Source: Bacilli bacterium (GTDB lineage: Bacteria > Bacillota_I > Bacilli_A > RFN20 > CAG-288). From it: a DNA stretch of 64,000 nt. The first letter of the stretch is position 1. Each line of letters opens with the position of its first letter. The stretch is from positions 936,931 to 1,000,930 of the forward strand of contig JALCLG010000001.1 of the NCBI GenBank assembly GCA_022647725.1, read 5' to 3'. Below the pieces are notes generated by a model that saw nothing but the letters and a program-made list of their open reading frames with translations, had not been told where the DNA came from and did no database searches. The translations under genes and the position numbers were made by a program. Shown here piece after piece: positions 49,746 to 59,000 of the stretch.

Positions 49746-52646
49746 TTAGATCAGCTGCGACTTCGTCTTGCGGAAGATCGGAGCCAGGATTTCGTGAACG
49801 ATGAGCGGAACGGAGGCCATCGCGGCTAAGATCAGCCATTCATTCCAGGCTAAGGCAGTGGTGCCGAAGACCAAGGCCAGGCCATGGATTTCGGTGACGC
49901 CGATCTGCAGAGCAAAGCCTAAGACAAAGGCGATGAGGAGCATCCAGTTGCCATCCTTGAAGACGTGGATGAAGGAACGCTTCAGATCGGTCATGCCGAC
50001 CATATGGAAGATCTGGGACATGGCCAGAACGGTGAAGGCAAAGGTCTGCGACTGTTCATGGACGGAGAGATAGCCCTGAGTGAACTGGACGGCATCCAAA
50101 GCAGCTTCCGTATCGAAATAGGCAGCCTGTCCCTGAGCATTGATGCCGACATACTTGACGACACCATCGACCGTGGTTCTTGAATTGAGACAATCCATCA
50201 GTCCCTGCCACGACCAATCCCAGATGCCGTTACCCATGTGCATGAAGGCCGGGATGAGGAAGGCAACAAAGGTGATGACGAAGATGATGGCACCATAGCC
50301 GAAGGTAAAGGCAAAGCCGCCATGAGCGAAGACACCGTCTTTCGGATTGCGCGGCTTCTGATCCATGATATCCTTGTCTTTGGCATCCATGGAGAGAGCA
50401 ATGGCCGGCAGGGAATCGGTGACGAGGTTGATCCAGAGAATCTGCAGGGTAGCCAGCGGAGAAGGCATACCTAAGAGCAGGACGAAGAACATCGTGAGGA
50501 CTTCACCGAAGTTACTCGAGAGCAGGTAGAAGATGGCTTTCTTGACGTTGGCGAAGATGCCTCTTCCTTCCTCAACGGCCTTCTCGATGGAGGCGAAGTT
50601 ATCATCGGTCAAGACCATATCGGCAGCGCTCTTGGCGACATCGGTGCCGGTGATGCCCATGGCAATGCCGATATCGGCAGCCCTTAAGGACGGAGCATCA
50701 TTGACGCCATCGCCGGTCATCGAGACGATGTTGCCGTTGGCTTTGAGAGCCTTGACGATCTGCACCTTGTTTTCCGGAGAGACACGGGCGAAGACATTGG
50801 TGTTCTTCACCTTTTCCTGCAAGGCTTCCGGAGAGAGATTGTTGAGTTCATCGCCGGAGCAGCACTGTTCCGGTTTATCGGCAATGCCTAAGTTCTTGGC
50901 AATGGCGAAGGCGGTATCCTTGTGATCGCCGGTGATCATGATGGTACGGATGCCGGCTTTCTTGAAGGTAGCCACCGCCGGAGCGGCTTCTTTCCGTTCC
51001 GGATCAATCATGCCGACCATGCCGACATAGATGAGGTGCTCTTCACTCATACGCTGATCATCCGGCTCATGGTAACGGTAGGCAAAGGCTAAGACACGGT
51101 AGGCTTCGCTAGCCATGTCGGAGGCAGCTTTGTTGATGGCAACGATATCTTCCGCCGAGATCGGACGGACTTCGCCGTTGATCTCAATGAATTCAGTATG
51201 CTTGAGGATGCTGTCCAAAGCACCTTTGGTGTAGATGATGCGCTTGCCGTTAAGTTCGTTCTCGACGGACATCATCTTACGGACGGAGTCGAAGGGAAGC
51301 TCATCGCGACGAGGTTGGGTGGTCTTCTCAGTCTTCTCCTTCTCGATGCCTAAGGTTTTGGCATAGTCGAGCAGAGCAATCTCGGTCGGATCGCCATAGC
51401 GGTCGCCGGAGATGGAGGCATTGCAGCAAAGCATCATACCGGTGGCCAGGAATTCCGAACCCTGGGCTTTGCCGGCATCATAGATAACCTTATTGACATA
51501 GACCTTCTTGACCGTCATCTTATTCTGGGTCAAGGTTCCGGTCTTATCAGAGCAGACGACAGTGACGGAGCCTAAGGTCTCGACGGAGGGGAGCTTACGG
51601 ACAATGGTATTGACCTTGACCATCTTGCCGACGCCTAAGGCCAGAGCAATGGTGACGATGGCAGAGAGGCCTTCCGGAATGGCGGCAACAGCTAAGGCAA
51701 TGGCTTCCTCAAAGAGATTAAGGATTTCGCTTCCTAAGGTCGACCAATCCGGAGACGGACTGGTGGCAATGGTGACAATCGCCCAGACAAGTCCGGCTAA
51801 GAAGGTAACGATGACAATGATGAGGCAGATGATGCCCAACTGCTTGGATAAGACGGCCAGCTTCTTCTGGAGCGGGGTCTCATCGTCATCGGCTTGGGTG
51901 AGCATGTCGGCAATCTTGCCGACTTCGGTAGCCATGCCGGTTGCGATGACAATACCCGTGCCGCGGCCATAACTGATCGGGCAGGAGGAGTGAGCGATGG
52001 TTTTACGGTCGGCAGTAACAGTTTCTTCGCCTAAATTTGCTTTAGCATCTTTCTCACTAGGGACGGATTCGCCGGTGAGAGAGGATTCATCCGATTTCAG
52101 ATCGACGGTGGCAACCAGACGGAGATCGGCGGGAACAATGCCACCCTCTTCGAGGACAATCAAATCACCAGGAACGATGTCTTCGCTCTTGACGGTGTAG
52201 ATCTTGTCGTCCCGTTTGACGGTGCACATCGGCGTGCTTAGTTTCTTTAAGGCTTCCAGGGACTGTTCGGCTTTCTGTTCCTGGATGGCGCCGATGAAGG
52301 CATTGATGATGACAATGGCTAAGATGACGATGGCATCAATCCATTCATCTGATTGAACGCCGCGGCCGAGATTGACGAAGAAGATGACCATCGAGATGGC
52401 AGCGGCGATGAGAAGGACGATGACCATCGGCTCTACGAACTGGGCCAGCAGTTTTAAGATAAACGGCTTCTTTTTGGCTTCTTCGAGCTTGTTAGGGCCA
52501 TAGAGGGCCAACCGCTTCTTGGCTTCCTCACTGGTCAGACCTTTTTCCGGATCGGTCTGGTAGTGCTCAACGACATCTTGGACGGATTTCGCATAGGCAT
52601 GGTAGTCTTCCTGCTTCAGCTTCGGCTGACTCTCGTCTTTTTTCAT
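49746..52646 (-). CDS. calcium-transporting P-type ATPase
   Basis: 966 residues, P2-type cation ATPase. N-terminal cation ATPase domain; actuator motif SLTGES; PEGL in VAAIPEGLSAIV, typical of Ca2+ pumps; phosphorylation site CSDKTGTLTQNKM; hinge MTGDGVNDAPSLRAADIGIAMG; ten membrane helices, with a longer extracellular loop between the last C-terminal helices (around residue 840-880). It pumps Ca2+ out of the cell at the cost of ATP. Monocistronic. Confidence 0.93.
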   Translation of the reverse strand: MKKDESQPKLKQEDYHAYAKSVQDVVEHYQTDPEKGLTSEEAKKRLALYGPNKLEEAKKKPFILKLLAQFVEPMVIVLLIAAAISMVIFFVNLGRGVQSDEWIDAIVILAIVIINAFIGAIQEQKAEQSLEALKKLSTPMCTVKRDDKIYTVKSEDIVPGDLIVLEEGGIVPADLRLVATVDLKSDESSLTGESVPSEKDAKANLGEETVTADRKTIAHSSCPISYGRGTGIVIATGMATEVGKIADMLTQADDDETPLQKKLAVLSKQLGIICLIIVIVTFLAGLVWAIVTIATSPSPDWSTLGSEILNLFEEAIALAVAAIPEGLSAIVTIALALGVGKMVKVNTIVRKLPSVETLGSVTVVCSDKTGTLTQNKMTVKKVYVNKVIYDAGKAQGSEFLATGMMLCCNASISGDRYGDPTEIALLDYAKTLGIEKEKTEKTTQPRRDELPFDSVRKMMSVENELNGKRIIYTKGALDSILKHTEFIEINGEVRPISAEDIVAINKAASDMASEAYRVLAFAYRYHEPDDQRMSEEHLIYVGMVGMIDPERKEAAPAVATFKKAGIRTIMITGDHKDTAFAIAKNLGIADKPEQCCSGDELNNLSPEALQEKVKNTNVFARVSPENKVQIVKALKANGNIVSMTGDGVNDAPSLRAADIGIAMGITGTDVAKSAADMVLTDDNFASIEKAVEEGRGIFANVKKAIFYLLSSNFGEVLTMFFVLLLGMPSPLATLQILWINLVTDSLPAIALSMDAKDKDIMDQKPRNPKDGVFAHGGFAFTFGYGAIIFVITFVAFLIPAFMHMGNGIWDWSWQGLMDCLNSRTTVDGVVKYVGINAQGQAAYFDTEAALDAVQFTQGYLSVHEQSQTFAFTVLAMSQIFHMVGMTDLKRSFIHVFKDGNWMLLIAFVLGFALQIGVTEIHGLALVFGTTALAWNEWLILAAMASVPLIVHEILAPIFRKTKSQLI

Positions 52647-52915
52647 ATAGGAACCTCAGTGTTTCTAAAAATAAGGTCTCATTTCCGCCCAAGCGGTCTG
52701 TTTTCCGGCCTAGTCATTCTCTAAGCGTGCTGACGGAAGAACAGGTACGTAAATTACTCCCCTTATTTTTATACTCACCTATTCTAATGGAAAGGGTTCC
52801 TGACAACAAGAGCAAAGAGGGGCTTCCGGATTATTTTGTTTTGAAACTAAGAAATCCATAGTTTTTCACTTTGGACCGTTTTATACTATTATCATTCAAG
52901 TCTGCAGTGACACAT
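52647..52915. other. divergent intergenic region
   Basis: Spacer between the divergent Ca2+-ATPase and phosphoglycerol transferase genes. TATACT at 52882-52887 is a candidate rightward -10; no good -35 or operator was seen. Confidence 0.35.
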
Positions 52916-54451
52916 ATGGACATAAGCAACCAGAACAGCAAACCTACATCTTCTCCTGAGGTAACCCGGAAAGTCAAACCAATAAGTCAGAAGGAGAATC
53001 TGACGACAATCCTTTTGCTGATCCTGGTTTTTACGTTAATATTTTTCACTTTCGGATTTGTCTGGATGATGACGACCTGGAGCAATATGACGATCTATGA
53101 GATCATCTATCACCTGAAATCCCCGCTGCAGGGAACCGGGGCCAGCATGGTCTGGTCCTTTATCCTGAAAGTCATCCTTCCGGATGCCGCGGTAACCCTT
53201 GGCATCGGACTGATTTTTTATTTGGTCAAAGGAATCAAGAGACGACGCTTGACTCGAATCATCCTTCCTTGTGCTTGCTTGATCTCCTTTATTATTACCG
53301 GCACTTTTCTCTGTAACTGGCTGGAAGTTCCTGAATACCTTGCTCTTTCATCGGAGACTTCCACCTTTGTCGATGACCATTACCGCAATCCGGATTCGGA
53401 AGGACTGATCTTCCCTTCGAAGAAGCGGAATGTCGTGATGCTCTTTTTGGAGTCGATGGAGACCACCTACAGCGATACGGCCGATGGCGGAGCTTTCCCG
53501 GAGGATGTGATTCCGGAGCTGACCGAGATGGCTAAGACCGGAGAGGATTTTTCCGGAACTGACCCTTCCCTCAATGGTGCCAATGTCCTGCCGGGAACCG
53601 GCTGGACCATTGCCAGCGTGTTTGCCCAGACTTCCGGTCTTCCGTTACTGATTCCGGTCTCGGAGAACAGCATGTCGGAGCAGACGTCGTTCTTCCCGAA
53701 TACCCAATGTCTGGGAGACATCCTCAAAAGTCAGGGCTATACCCAGGAGCTGCTCTTAGGCAGCGACGGCAGCTTCGGCGGCCGTTCCCTTTATTTCAGT
53801 CAGCATGGCGGGTATGCGATCGAAGATTACAACTATGCCCTGGAACAGGGCTGGATACCGGAAGGCTATAAGGTCTGGTGGGGTTATGAAGACAGCAAAC
53901 TTTTCCAGTTTGCCAGGAATCGGCTTACCGCATTAGCAGCGGATGATAAACCTTTCAATTTTACGATGCTGACCGTAGATACGCATTTCGAAGACGGCTA
54001 TCTCTGCCCGGAATGTCCGACTACCTTCGGCGATAATCAGTATGCCAATGTGATGGCCTGCTCTTCAAGGCAAGTCAGCAGCTTCTTAGCCTGGATGCAG
54101 ACTCAGGATTTCTACAAGGATACCTCCGTCGTGATTGTCGGGGATCATCCGACCATGGATGCGGATTTCTGCAACGCTGTCCCGAGTGACTATGTCCGCA
54201 AGAGCTATGTCGCTTACCTGAATTCGGCGGTCAGCTGTCAGGATCCTTCCTTACGGAGAGACTATTCTCCGTTGGATACCTTGCCGACGACGTTAGCCAG
54301 CATGGGAGTGACGATTCCGGATGAGACCTTAGGATTAGGAGTGAATCTTTTCTCATCCTCACCGACCCTGATTGAAGAATATGGATTGGAGGACGTCAAA
54401 ACAGAACTGCTGAAGAAGTCTGAGCTGATTGATACCTTGTTCAGCAACTGA
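52916..54451 (+). CDS. LtaS/MdoB-like phosphoglycerol transferase
   Basis: ATG 52916 gives 511 aa; the frame opens at a TTG (52871) that overlaps the candidate -10 box. Three N-terminal membrane segments, then an extracellular sulfatase-fold domain: LFLESMET (metal-binding Glu), GTGWTIASVFAQTSG (catalytic Thr), VDTHFEDGY and VIVGDHPTMDADF (metal ligands). Such enzymes transfer phosphoglycerol from phosphatidylglycerol to lipoteichoic acid or glycans. The SD is poor. Confidence 0.85.
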   Translation: MDISNQNSKPTSSPEVTRKVKPISQKENLTTILLLILVFTLIFFTFGFVWMMTTWSNMTIYEIIYHLKSPLQGTGASMVWSFILKVILPDAAVTLGIGLIFYLVKGIKRRRLTRIILPCACLISFIITGTFLCNWLEVPEYLALSSETSTFVDDHYRNPDSEGLIFPSKKRNVVMLFLESMETTYSDTADGGAFPEDVIPELTEMAKTGEDFSGTDPSLNGANVLPGTGWTIASVFAQTSGLPLLIPVSENSMSEQTSFFPNTQCLGDILKSQGYTQELLLGSDGSFGGRSLYFSQHGGYAIEDYNYALEQGWIPEGYKVWWGYEDSKLFQFARNRLTALAADDKPFNFTMLTVDTHFEDGYLCPECPTTFGDNQYANVMACSSRQVSSFLAWMQTQDFYKDTSVVIVGDHPTMDADFCNAVPSDYVRKSYVAYLNSAVSCQDPSLRRDYSPLDTLPTTLASMGVTIPDETLGLGVNLFSSSPTLIEEYGLEDVKTELLKKSELIDTLFSN

Positions 54452-54507
54452 AACGGCTCCTCTTTCAAAGAGGCGGGAACGCTTTTTAGAATTGACAGAA
54501 ATTTTCT

Positions 54508-55185
54508 TTATTTTTCGTCGTCGCTGTTTAACAGCTCGCGGAAGTTGTTGAGATAATAATCCGCGCGCCGGATCAGTTCGTCTTTGTCAGGCAAGGAAGC
54601 CCAGTCACTGACGGCAACCGTCCGGAAGCCGGCACCTTTGGCCGTATTGATGGCCATCAGGATATCTTCAAAGACCAGCGTCTCATTCGGCTTGGTATCC
54701 ATCTTCTGGGCCAGCATCTGATAAATCAGAGGATCCCGTTTCGAGGAGTTGAAGCTGTTGACATCAATGGCATAGTCGAAATACTGATACATATCGTTAT
54801 TCCGTAAGCAGGGTTCATAAAGAATAGCTTTGTTGGTCGTGGCTAAGGAGATCTTCATGCCGCGGGCCTTCAGCTGCTGCAAAAGTTCGCGGGCGCCGTC
54901 CTTGGCTTTGATGGTATGGCTGTAGGCAGCAATGGACATGTTGGTCCAGATCTCAGCAATCTCCTGAGGACTCTCCCGGAAATGATAGGTATCATGGGTA
55001 TAAACCGCCATCTCCATGAAGCTCATATGGGCGATGGCCTTCACATAATCGGCCGGAACATCCATCTGATGAGCACGGAAAAAGGCGATATCAATATCCA
55101 TCCAGACACCCATCGAGTCGACCAAGGTGCCATCGAGGTCGAAGATACAGCCTTTGATTCCCTGGAATAGTTCTCTTTTAAGCAT
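54508..55185 (-). CDS. HAD-superfamily phosphatase (beta-phosphoglucomutase-like)
   Basis: 225 residues. HAD motif I DLDGTLVDS (nucleophile and acid Asp), helical cap, motif II in ISLATTNKA, motif III Lys in SKRDP, motif IV VFEDILMAINTAKGAG. A small-molecule phosphatase or mutase; the substrate is not predictable. Confidence 0.88.
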   Translation of the reverse strand: MLKRELFQGIKGCIFDLDGTLVDSMGVWMDIDIAFFRAHQMDVPADYVKAIAHMSFMEMAVYTHDTYHFRESPQEIAEIWTNMSIAAYSHTIKAKDGARELLQQLKARGMKISLATTNKAILYEPCLRNNDMYQYFDYAIDVNSFNSSKRDPLIYQMLAQKMDTKPNETLVFEDILMAINTAKGAGFRTVAVSDWASLPDKDELIRRADYYLNNFRELLNSDDEK

Positions 55186-55259
55186 AGCTTAATTATAGAG
55201 GAAACTCACCCAAGAGTAAACTTGTAAATCAATTACGAATGCGTAACAATAGTGTCGCT

Positions 55260-56231
55260 ATGACTTATGTTTTCTTCGACTGTGAATGCGCCAACTGTCT
55301 TGCCGGTCAAGGCAAGATCTGCTCCTTGGGATATGTGAAGACGGATTCCGCCCTTAGTATCCTTAAGAAGAAGGACATCCTGATGAACCCGGATGCTCCT
55401 TTTCTTTTAGGCAATGCCAAAAACGGCAACGGCATCCGCTTAGCCTATCCGTTGTTTCGTTTCCGGAACTCCCGGACCTTCCCTTCCGACTATGAAGAAA
55501 TCAAAGCTTTGTTCTCGCATCCGGATACGTTGGTCTTCGGCTTTGCCGTCACCCAGGACGTCTCCTATCTTGCCTATACCTGCCAGCGCTACCATCTGCC
55601 GTTCTTCGATTTCAAGTTCTACGATATCCAGCTGCTGGAAAAGATCCTGCACCATCGGTCGAATCCGAGCGGCCTGGATTCCTTGATTGCCCAATATCAT
55701 CTCAATGCCTCGACGTTCCATCGGAGCGATGATGATGCCTATATGACCCTGGAGGTCTTACGGGGTATCCTCAACGAGAACAAGATGACGATTCCCGAGC
55801 TTCTGGAAGCCTATCCGGAACCCTTATGCGATACCCAGGCTTTCTTAAAAGTCATTGAGCAGCGTCGGGTTCTCTATGCCAAGAAGAAAGCCTATCGCGA
55901 GAAGATGAACCGCTTCTATGATGAGATCAATCAGATTGATCCGATCTTAGGAGAATATGATGACTTCTTCTGGAAGAAAACCTTTTACTTTGATTACAAG
56001 TTGTTCGGGGAGGACTTCGCTCATGTCTATTCGATGGCCAGCCCCTTACGGAAGAAGGGAGGCCGGATCACCCGGAATCCCAGAGAGGCTGATTATGTGA
56101 TTGTCCAGCCCGGCAAGAAATTAGCCAATACCATCACCTTGAAAGAGGGCAGCCAGTATCTGGATGTTCCGGCGCTGAACGAACATCTGGTGCCAAAGAA
56201 AACAGCCGTCAGAAAAGGGAAGCAAGCCTAA
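55260..56231 (+). CDS. DEDDh 3'-5' exonuclease with BRCT-like C-terminus
   Basis: ATG 55260 (MTYVFFDCECANC) is preferred over ATG 55239; neither has an SD. ExoI FFDCEC, ExoII in LVFGFAVTQDVSYL, ExoIII HRSDDDAYMTLEV (His and Asp), so DNA polymerase III epsilon/RNase T type. Residues 250-323 (GGRITRNPREADYVIVQPG) look like a BRCT-type domain, as in DnaQ-BRCT fusions. Probably DNA repair or RNA processing. Confidence 0.75.
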   Translation: MTYVFFDCECANCLAGQGKICSLGYVKTDSALSILKKKDILMNPDAPFLLGNAKNGNGIRLAYPLFRFRNSRTFPSDYEEIKALFSHPDTLVFGFAVTQDVSYLAYTCQRYHLPFFDFKFYDIQLLEKILHHRSNPSGLDSLIAQYHLNASTFHRSDDDAYMTLEVLRGILNENKMTIPELLEAYPEPLCDTQAFLKVIEQRRVLYAKKKAYREKMNRFYDEINQIDPILGEYDDFFWKKTFYFDYKLFGEDFAHVYSMASPLRKKGGRITRNPREADYVIVQPGKKLANTITLKEGSQYLDVPALNEHLVPKKTAVRKGKQA

Positions 56232-56254
56232 GACTTGCCTCTCTTTTTTCTTTG

Positions 56255-56328
56255 AAGAGGCAAAAGTTGCCTCTTTTGTAAAATTGTATAGGCAGAACTT
56301 GCCTCTTTTGATATAATATAAGAGGCAA
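56255..56328. promoter_or_regulatory. four-site operator and promoter of the MNT-HEPN pair
   Basis: The 9-mer AAGAGGCAA or its complement TTGCCTCTT occurs at 56255-56263, 56267-56275, 56299-56307 and 56320-56328, as two inverted pairs. The second pair encloses TATAAT (56312-56317), the -10 box. This is the layout for autorepression by the HTH antitoxin. The first pair, with a 3-base loop, may also end transcription of the exonuclease gene. Confidence 0.75.
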
Positions 56329-56340
56329 GGAGGCTAATAT

Positions 56341-56811
56341 ATGTCACTTAGAGAATTACGAGAAAGCAAAAGTCTTTCTCAAAAAGAAGCTGCCCGTCTT
56401 TTGAAAATGCCTGTTCGAACTTATCGAAATTATGAGAATCAGCCTGATAAATCAGCATCTTTGAAATATGACTATTTGCTTCAAGAATTAGAGAAAATAT
56501 GCCTTGTTGATGAAACTCATGGGATTCTTTCGCTTTCCCTGATTAAAACCACCTGCCAACCTATTTTCAAAAAATACAACACAAACTTTGCTTATCTTTT
56601 TGGATCCTATGCCAAAGGAAAAGCAACACCTGTAAGCGATGTCGATCTCTTGGTGGATACTCCGACCACGGGATTGGCCTTCTTCGGGATGGCTGAGGAA
56701 CTCCGCGAAGCTCTCAAAAAGAAAGTCGATCTATTGGATATCAATCAGCTGAAAGAAAATATTGAGTTAACTAAAGAGATACTTGGAACGGGGCTAAAAA
56801 TCTATGGATAA
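56341..56811 (+). CDS. mntA: HTH-MNT antitoxin (MntA nucleotidyltransferase)
   Basis: 156 residues: N-terminal HTH_3 domain (SLSQKEAARLLKMPVRTYRNY) and C-terminal minimal nucleotidyltransferase with GSYAKGKATPVSDVDLLVD (GSx10DxD). In MntA-HepT pairs this antitoxin adenylylates the HEPN toxin to silence it. GGCAAGGAGG precedes ATG. The fused HTH fits with the operator repeats upstream. Confidence 0.88.
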   Translation: MSLRELRESKSLSQKEAARLLKMPVRTYRNYENQPDKSASLKYDYLLQELEKICLVDETHGILSLSLIKTTCQPIFKKYNTNFAYLFGSYAKGKATPVSDVDLLVDTPTTGLAFFGMAEELREALKKKVDLLDINQLKENIELTKEILGTGLKIYG

Positions 56812-57142
56812 TATTAAAGACGAATATTATTATCTTCACAATATTTCCTCGAATTTGGCTTTTATTATTCAGCAAACAAAAGATGTTGATTTTGAAGCCT
56901 TTTCCTCTAACGAATTATTAAAAGACAGTTGCTGTTTTCGACTAATTCAGATTTCAGAAAACGCAAAAAAGATATCCCCGGATTCCGACATACAAAAACA
57001 GTTGCCTATGAAACAACTAGTGGGTTTACGAAACCGAATAGTTCATGATTACGGAACCATTGATTTTGGTATTCTCTATCAGACAGTAACGCAAGACATT
57101 CCTCAGGTTTATGCCCTTGTTGAGGCAATATTAAAACAATAA
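56804..57142 (+). CDS. hepT: HEPN toxin (HepT)
   Basis: 112-residue helical HEPN protein with the RNase motif RNRIVHDY (Rx4HxY) around residue 75-82. Its start overlaps the antitoxin gene by eight bases. Expected to cleave RNA unless modified by MntA. Confidence 0.9.
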   Translation: MDNIKDEYYYLHNISSNLAFIIQQTKDVDFEAFSSNELLKDSCCFRLIQISENAKKISPDSDIQKQLPMKQLVGLRNRIVHDYGTIDFGILYQTVTQDIPQVYALVEAILKQ

Positions 57143-57164
57143 TTAAATTTATTGGGAAACAAGA

Positions 57165-57195
57165 AAAGCCCGGAGCTTGCTGCCCCGGGCTTTTG
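57165..57195. terminator. bidirectional terminator
   Basis: AAAAGCCCGG (57165-57174) pairs with CCGGGCTTTT (57186-57195). Ends the hepT message and the leftward sugar kinase message. Confidence 0.9.
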
Positions 57196-57196
57196 A

Positions 57197-58126
57197 CTAT
57201 TTGATCTTGGTGACTTCGATCTGCGGAACCAAGCTCTTCCAGAGAGCATAGGAACCCAGATGTTCGCTGAAGGCGGTGGCACCGCCGGCAGCCATCGAAT
57301 ACGCCAGTGTCTCTTCAATGGTCTTCTTCTCCGCCATGCCCTTGATGAATCCGGCAATGGAGGAATCCCCGGCACCGACAGCCGAGATCTGCTTGCCATG
57401 AGCATTGGAGCAATGATAGATGTGGCCGTCTTCGCTGAAGTAGTAGGCACCCCGTCTTCCCATGGTGACCATCACCGAGCGCGGGCCTTTGGCTTTGAGT
57501 TCTTCGCCGCCCTTAAGGATATCGTCATCGGTGGTCATCGTCTTGCCTAAGAGATCGCCAAGCTCTTCGTCATTGGGCTTGATCATGAACGGATGGCAGG
57601 GAAGCGCATAGCTGAGCGCCTCATCCACGGTATCCAGGAAAACATCGGCTCCGACCGGATTGGCGTAGTTTTCCATGATCTCCGCATAGAGATGCTTGTC
57701 TTCCTGGCCTAAGGAGCCGGAAAGGATGATGATGTCGCCCTTCTTCAGATGCTTCTTGAAGTAGGAGAACATCTTATCCAAGCCTTTTTCGGTGACTTTC
57801 GGAGCAGCCGGATCAAAGCGGGTATCCTGATGAGGACCGGTGATCATGACATTGAGACGGGAATTGCCTTCCGTCGAAAGATAGACGGCATCCTTATACT
57901 CTTTGTCGACGACTTCCTTGATCCGTTTGCCCATATCGCCACCGATGGCAATCAGCGGAATGTTCTTGACCTTCAGGTTGTTCAGCATCCGGCTGACCGT
58001 GATGCCCTTGCCGCCTAAGGAGAAACCCTTGGAAACAGGACGGTTGACTCCCCCGACACGGATGTCATTCTCCTCGAGATCGAGATTGTAATCGATGCAA
58101 GGAGAGATCGTTAATGAATAAATCAT
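57197..58126 (-). CDS. fruK: 1-phosphofructokinase family sugar kinase
   Basis: 309-residue PfkB/ribokinase-fold kinase. N-terminal MIYSLTISPCIDYNLDL, GGKGITVSRML (substrate loop) and the anion-hole/catalytic motif GAGDSSIAGFIKGM. Closest in layout to FruK/LacC: phosphorylates fructose 1-phosphate or tagatose 6-phosphate. Its start overlaps the stop of the DeoR regulator gene (ATGA). No PTS transporter gene is in view, so the substrate is uncertain. Confidence 0.8.
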   Translation of the reverse strand: MIYSLTISPCIDYNLDLEENDIRVGGVNRPVSKGFSLGGKGITVSRMLNNLKVKNIPLIAIGGDMGKRIKEVVDKEYKDAVYLSTEGNSRLNVMITGPHQDTRFDPAAPKVTEKGLDKMFSYFKKHLKKGDIIILSGSLGQEDKHLYAEIMENYANPVGADVFLDTVDEALSYALPCHPFMIKPNDEELGDLLGKTMTTDDDILKGGEELKAKGPRSVMVTMGRRGAYYFSEDGHIYHCSNAHGKQISAVGAGDSSIAGFIKGMAEKKTIEETLAYSMAAGGATAFSEHLGSYALWKSLVPQIEVTKIK

Positions 58127-58926
58127 ATTTTTTCATCCTCCGATGGATTGAAACTGCTCTTCGAACCGACTTCGATCGTCTTTATCAGTGACTGATACTT
58201 CGGATCCATCTGATCCGTGATGAGGGTGGGGCGGGTGAAATCCGAGAAGGTAGCCGTGGAAATGTTGTCATATTTGGTGTGGTCAGCCAAGATGTAAACC
58301 TGATAGCATTTGTTCAGAGCGGCTGATTTGACCGCACATTCCTGGGGGTCAGGCGTAGTGAACATAGCCTGCGGATGAATACCATTGGTTCCGAAGAATC
58401 CGATATCGAAGTTGAAGCGGGAGATGAATTCCAGGACGTAAGGTCCGATGAAGGCATTGGTGGTCAGCTTCAGTTCGCCGCCGGTGACATAGCAGGTCAT
58501 CTTCCGTTCGGCTAGTTTCTGAGCCAGCAAAGGCGAATTGGTGATGTAGCAGGTGCTGTGGAAGACCGGCAGGAAAGGAATCATGGCTGCGACGGTGGTT
58601 GAAGCATCCAGATAGATGCAGCTGCCTTCCTTCACGAACTGAGCGGCTTCCCTGGCAATGACCTTCTTGATGTCCGGTTCCGTCCGTTCCCGTTCCAAAT
58701 ATTCCCGGTCGAGACGCTCGAACTTGAAGTTACCGGAGAAATGAAGGCTGGCGGCACCGCCATGGACACGTAAAATACGATGTTCGGATCCCATTCTCTG
58801 CAGATCTCTGCGGATGGTCGACGCACTGGTCTTGAAATACTCAGCCATCGACTCCACGGAGACAAACTGCGACGGACTTTCATCCAGCAAACGAAGAATT
58901 TCGGCATCGCGATCACGTGAGCTCAT
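58123..58926 (-). CDS. DeoR-family transcriptional regulator
   Basis: ATG 58926 (MSSRDRDAE) with GGAG eight bases upstream gives 267 aa; an open frame to 58977 overlaps the promoter. N-terminal DeoR HTH (FVSVESMAEYFKTSASTIRRDLQRM) followed by a DeoRC sugar-phosphate sensing domain (IYLDASTTVAAMI...NSPLLAQKL...FFGTNGI). Co-transcribed with the sugar kinase and probably controls this operon in response to a sugar phosphate. Confidence 0.9.
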   Translation of the reverse strand: MSSRDRDAEILRLLDESPSQFVSVESMAEYFKTSASTIRRDLQRMGSEHRILRVHGGAASLHFSGNFKFERLDREYLERERTEPDIKKVIAREAAQFVKEGSCIYLDASTTVAAMIPFLPVFHSTCYITNSPLLAQKLAERKMTCYVTGGELKLTTNAFIGPYVLEFISRFNFDIGFFGTNGIHPQAMFTTPDPQECAVKSAALNKCYQVYILADHTKYDNISTATFSDFTRPTLITDQMDPKYQSLIKTIEVGSKSSFNPSEDEKI

Positions 58927-58948
58927 ATGATAATCTCCATCCTTGCTT

Positions 58949-58977
58949 ATTCTAAGGTATCCATCCAACTTTTGCAA
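58949..58977 (-). promoter_or_regulatory. promoter of the DeoR/sugar kinase operon
   Basis: TTGCAA (58977-58972) and TAGAAT (58954-58949) on the minus strand with a 17-bp spacer. Immediately upstream, GAGCAAT-A-ATTGCTC (58995-59009) forms a hairpin that overlaps the dusB stop. Confidence 0.65.
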
Positions 58978-59000
58978 TTGAAATGCGATGAAACGAGCAA

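Noticed and set aside
52871..52915. TTG start for the phosphoglycerol transferase
   Set aside because: The extension overlaps a candidate -10 box (52882-52887) and has no ribosome binding site.
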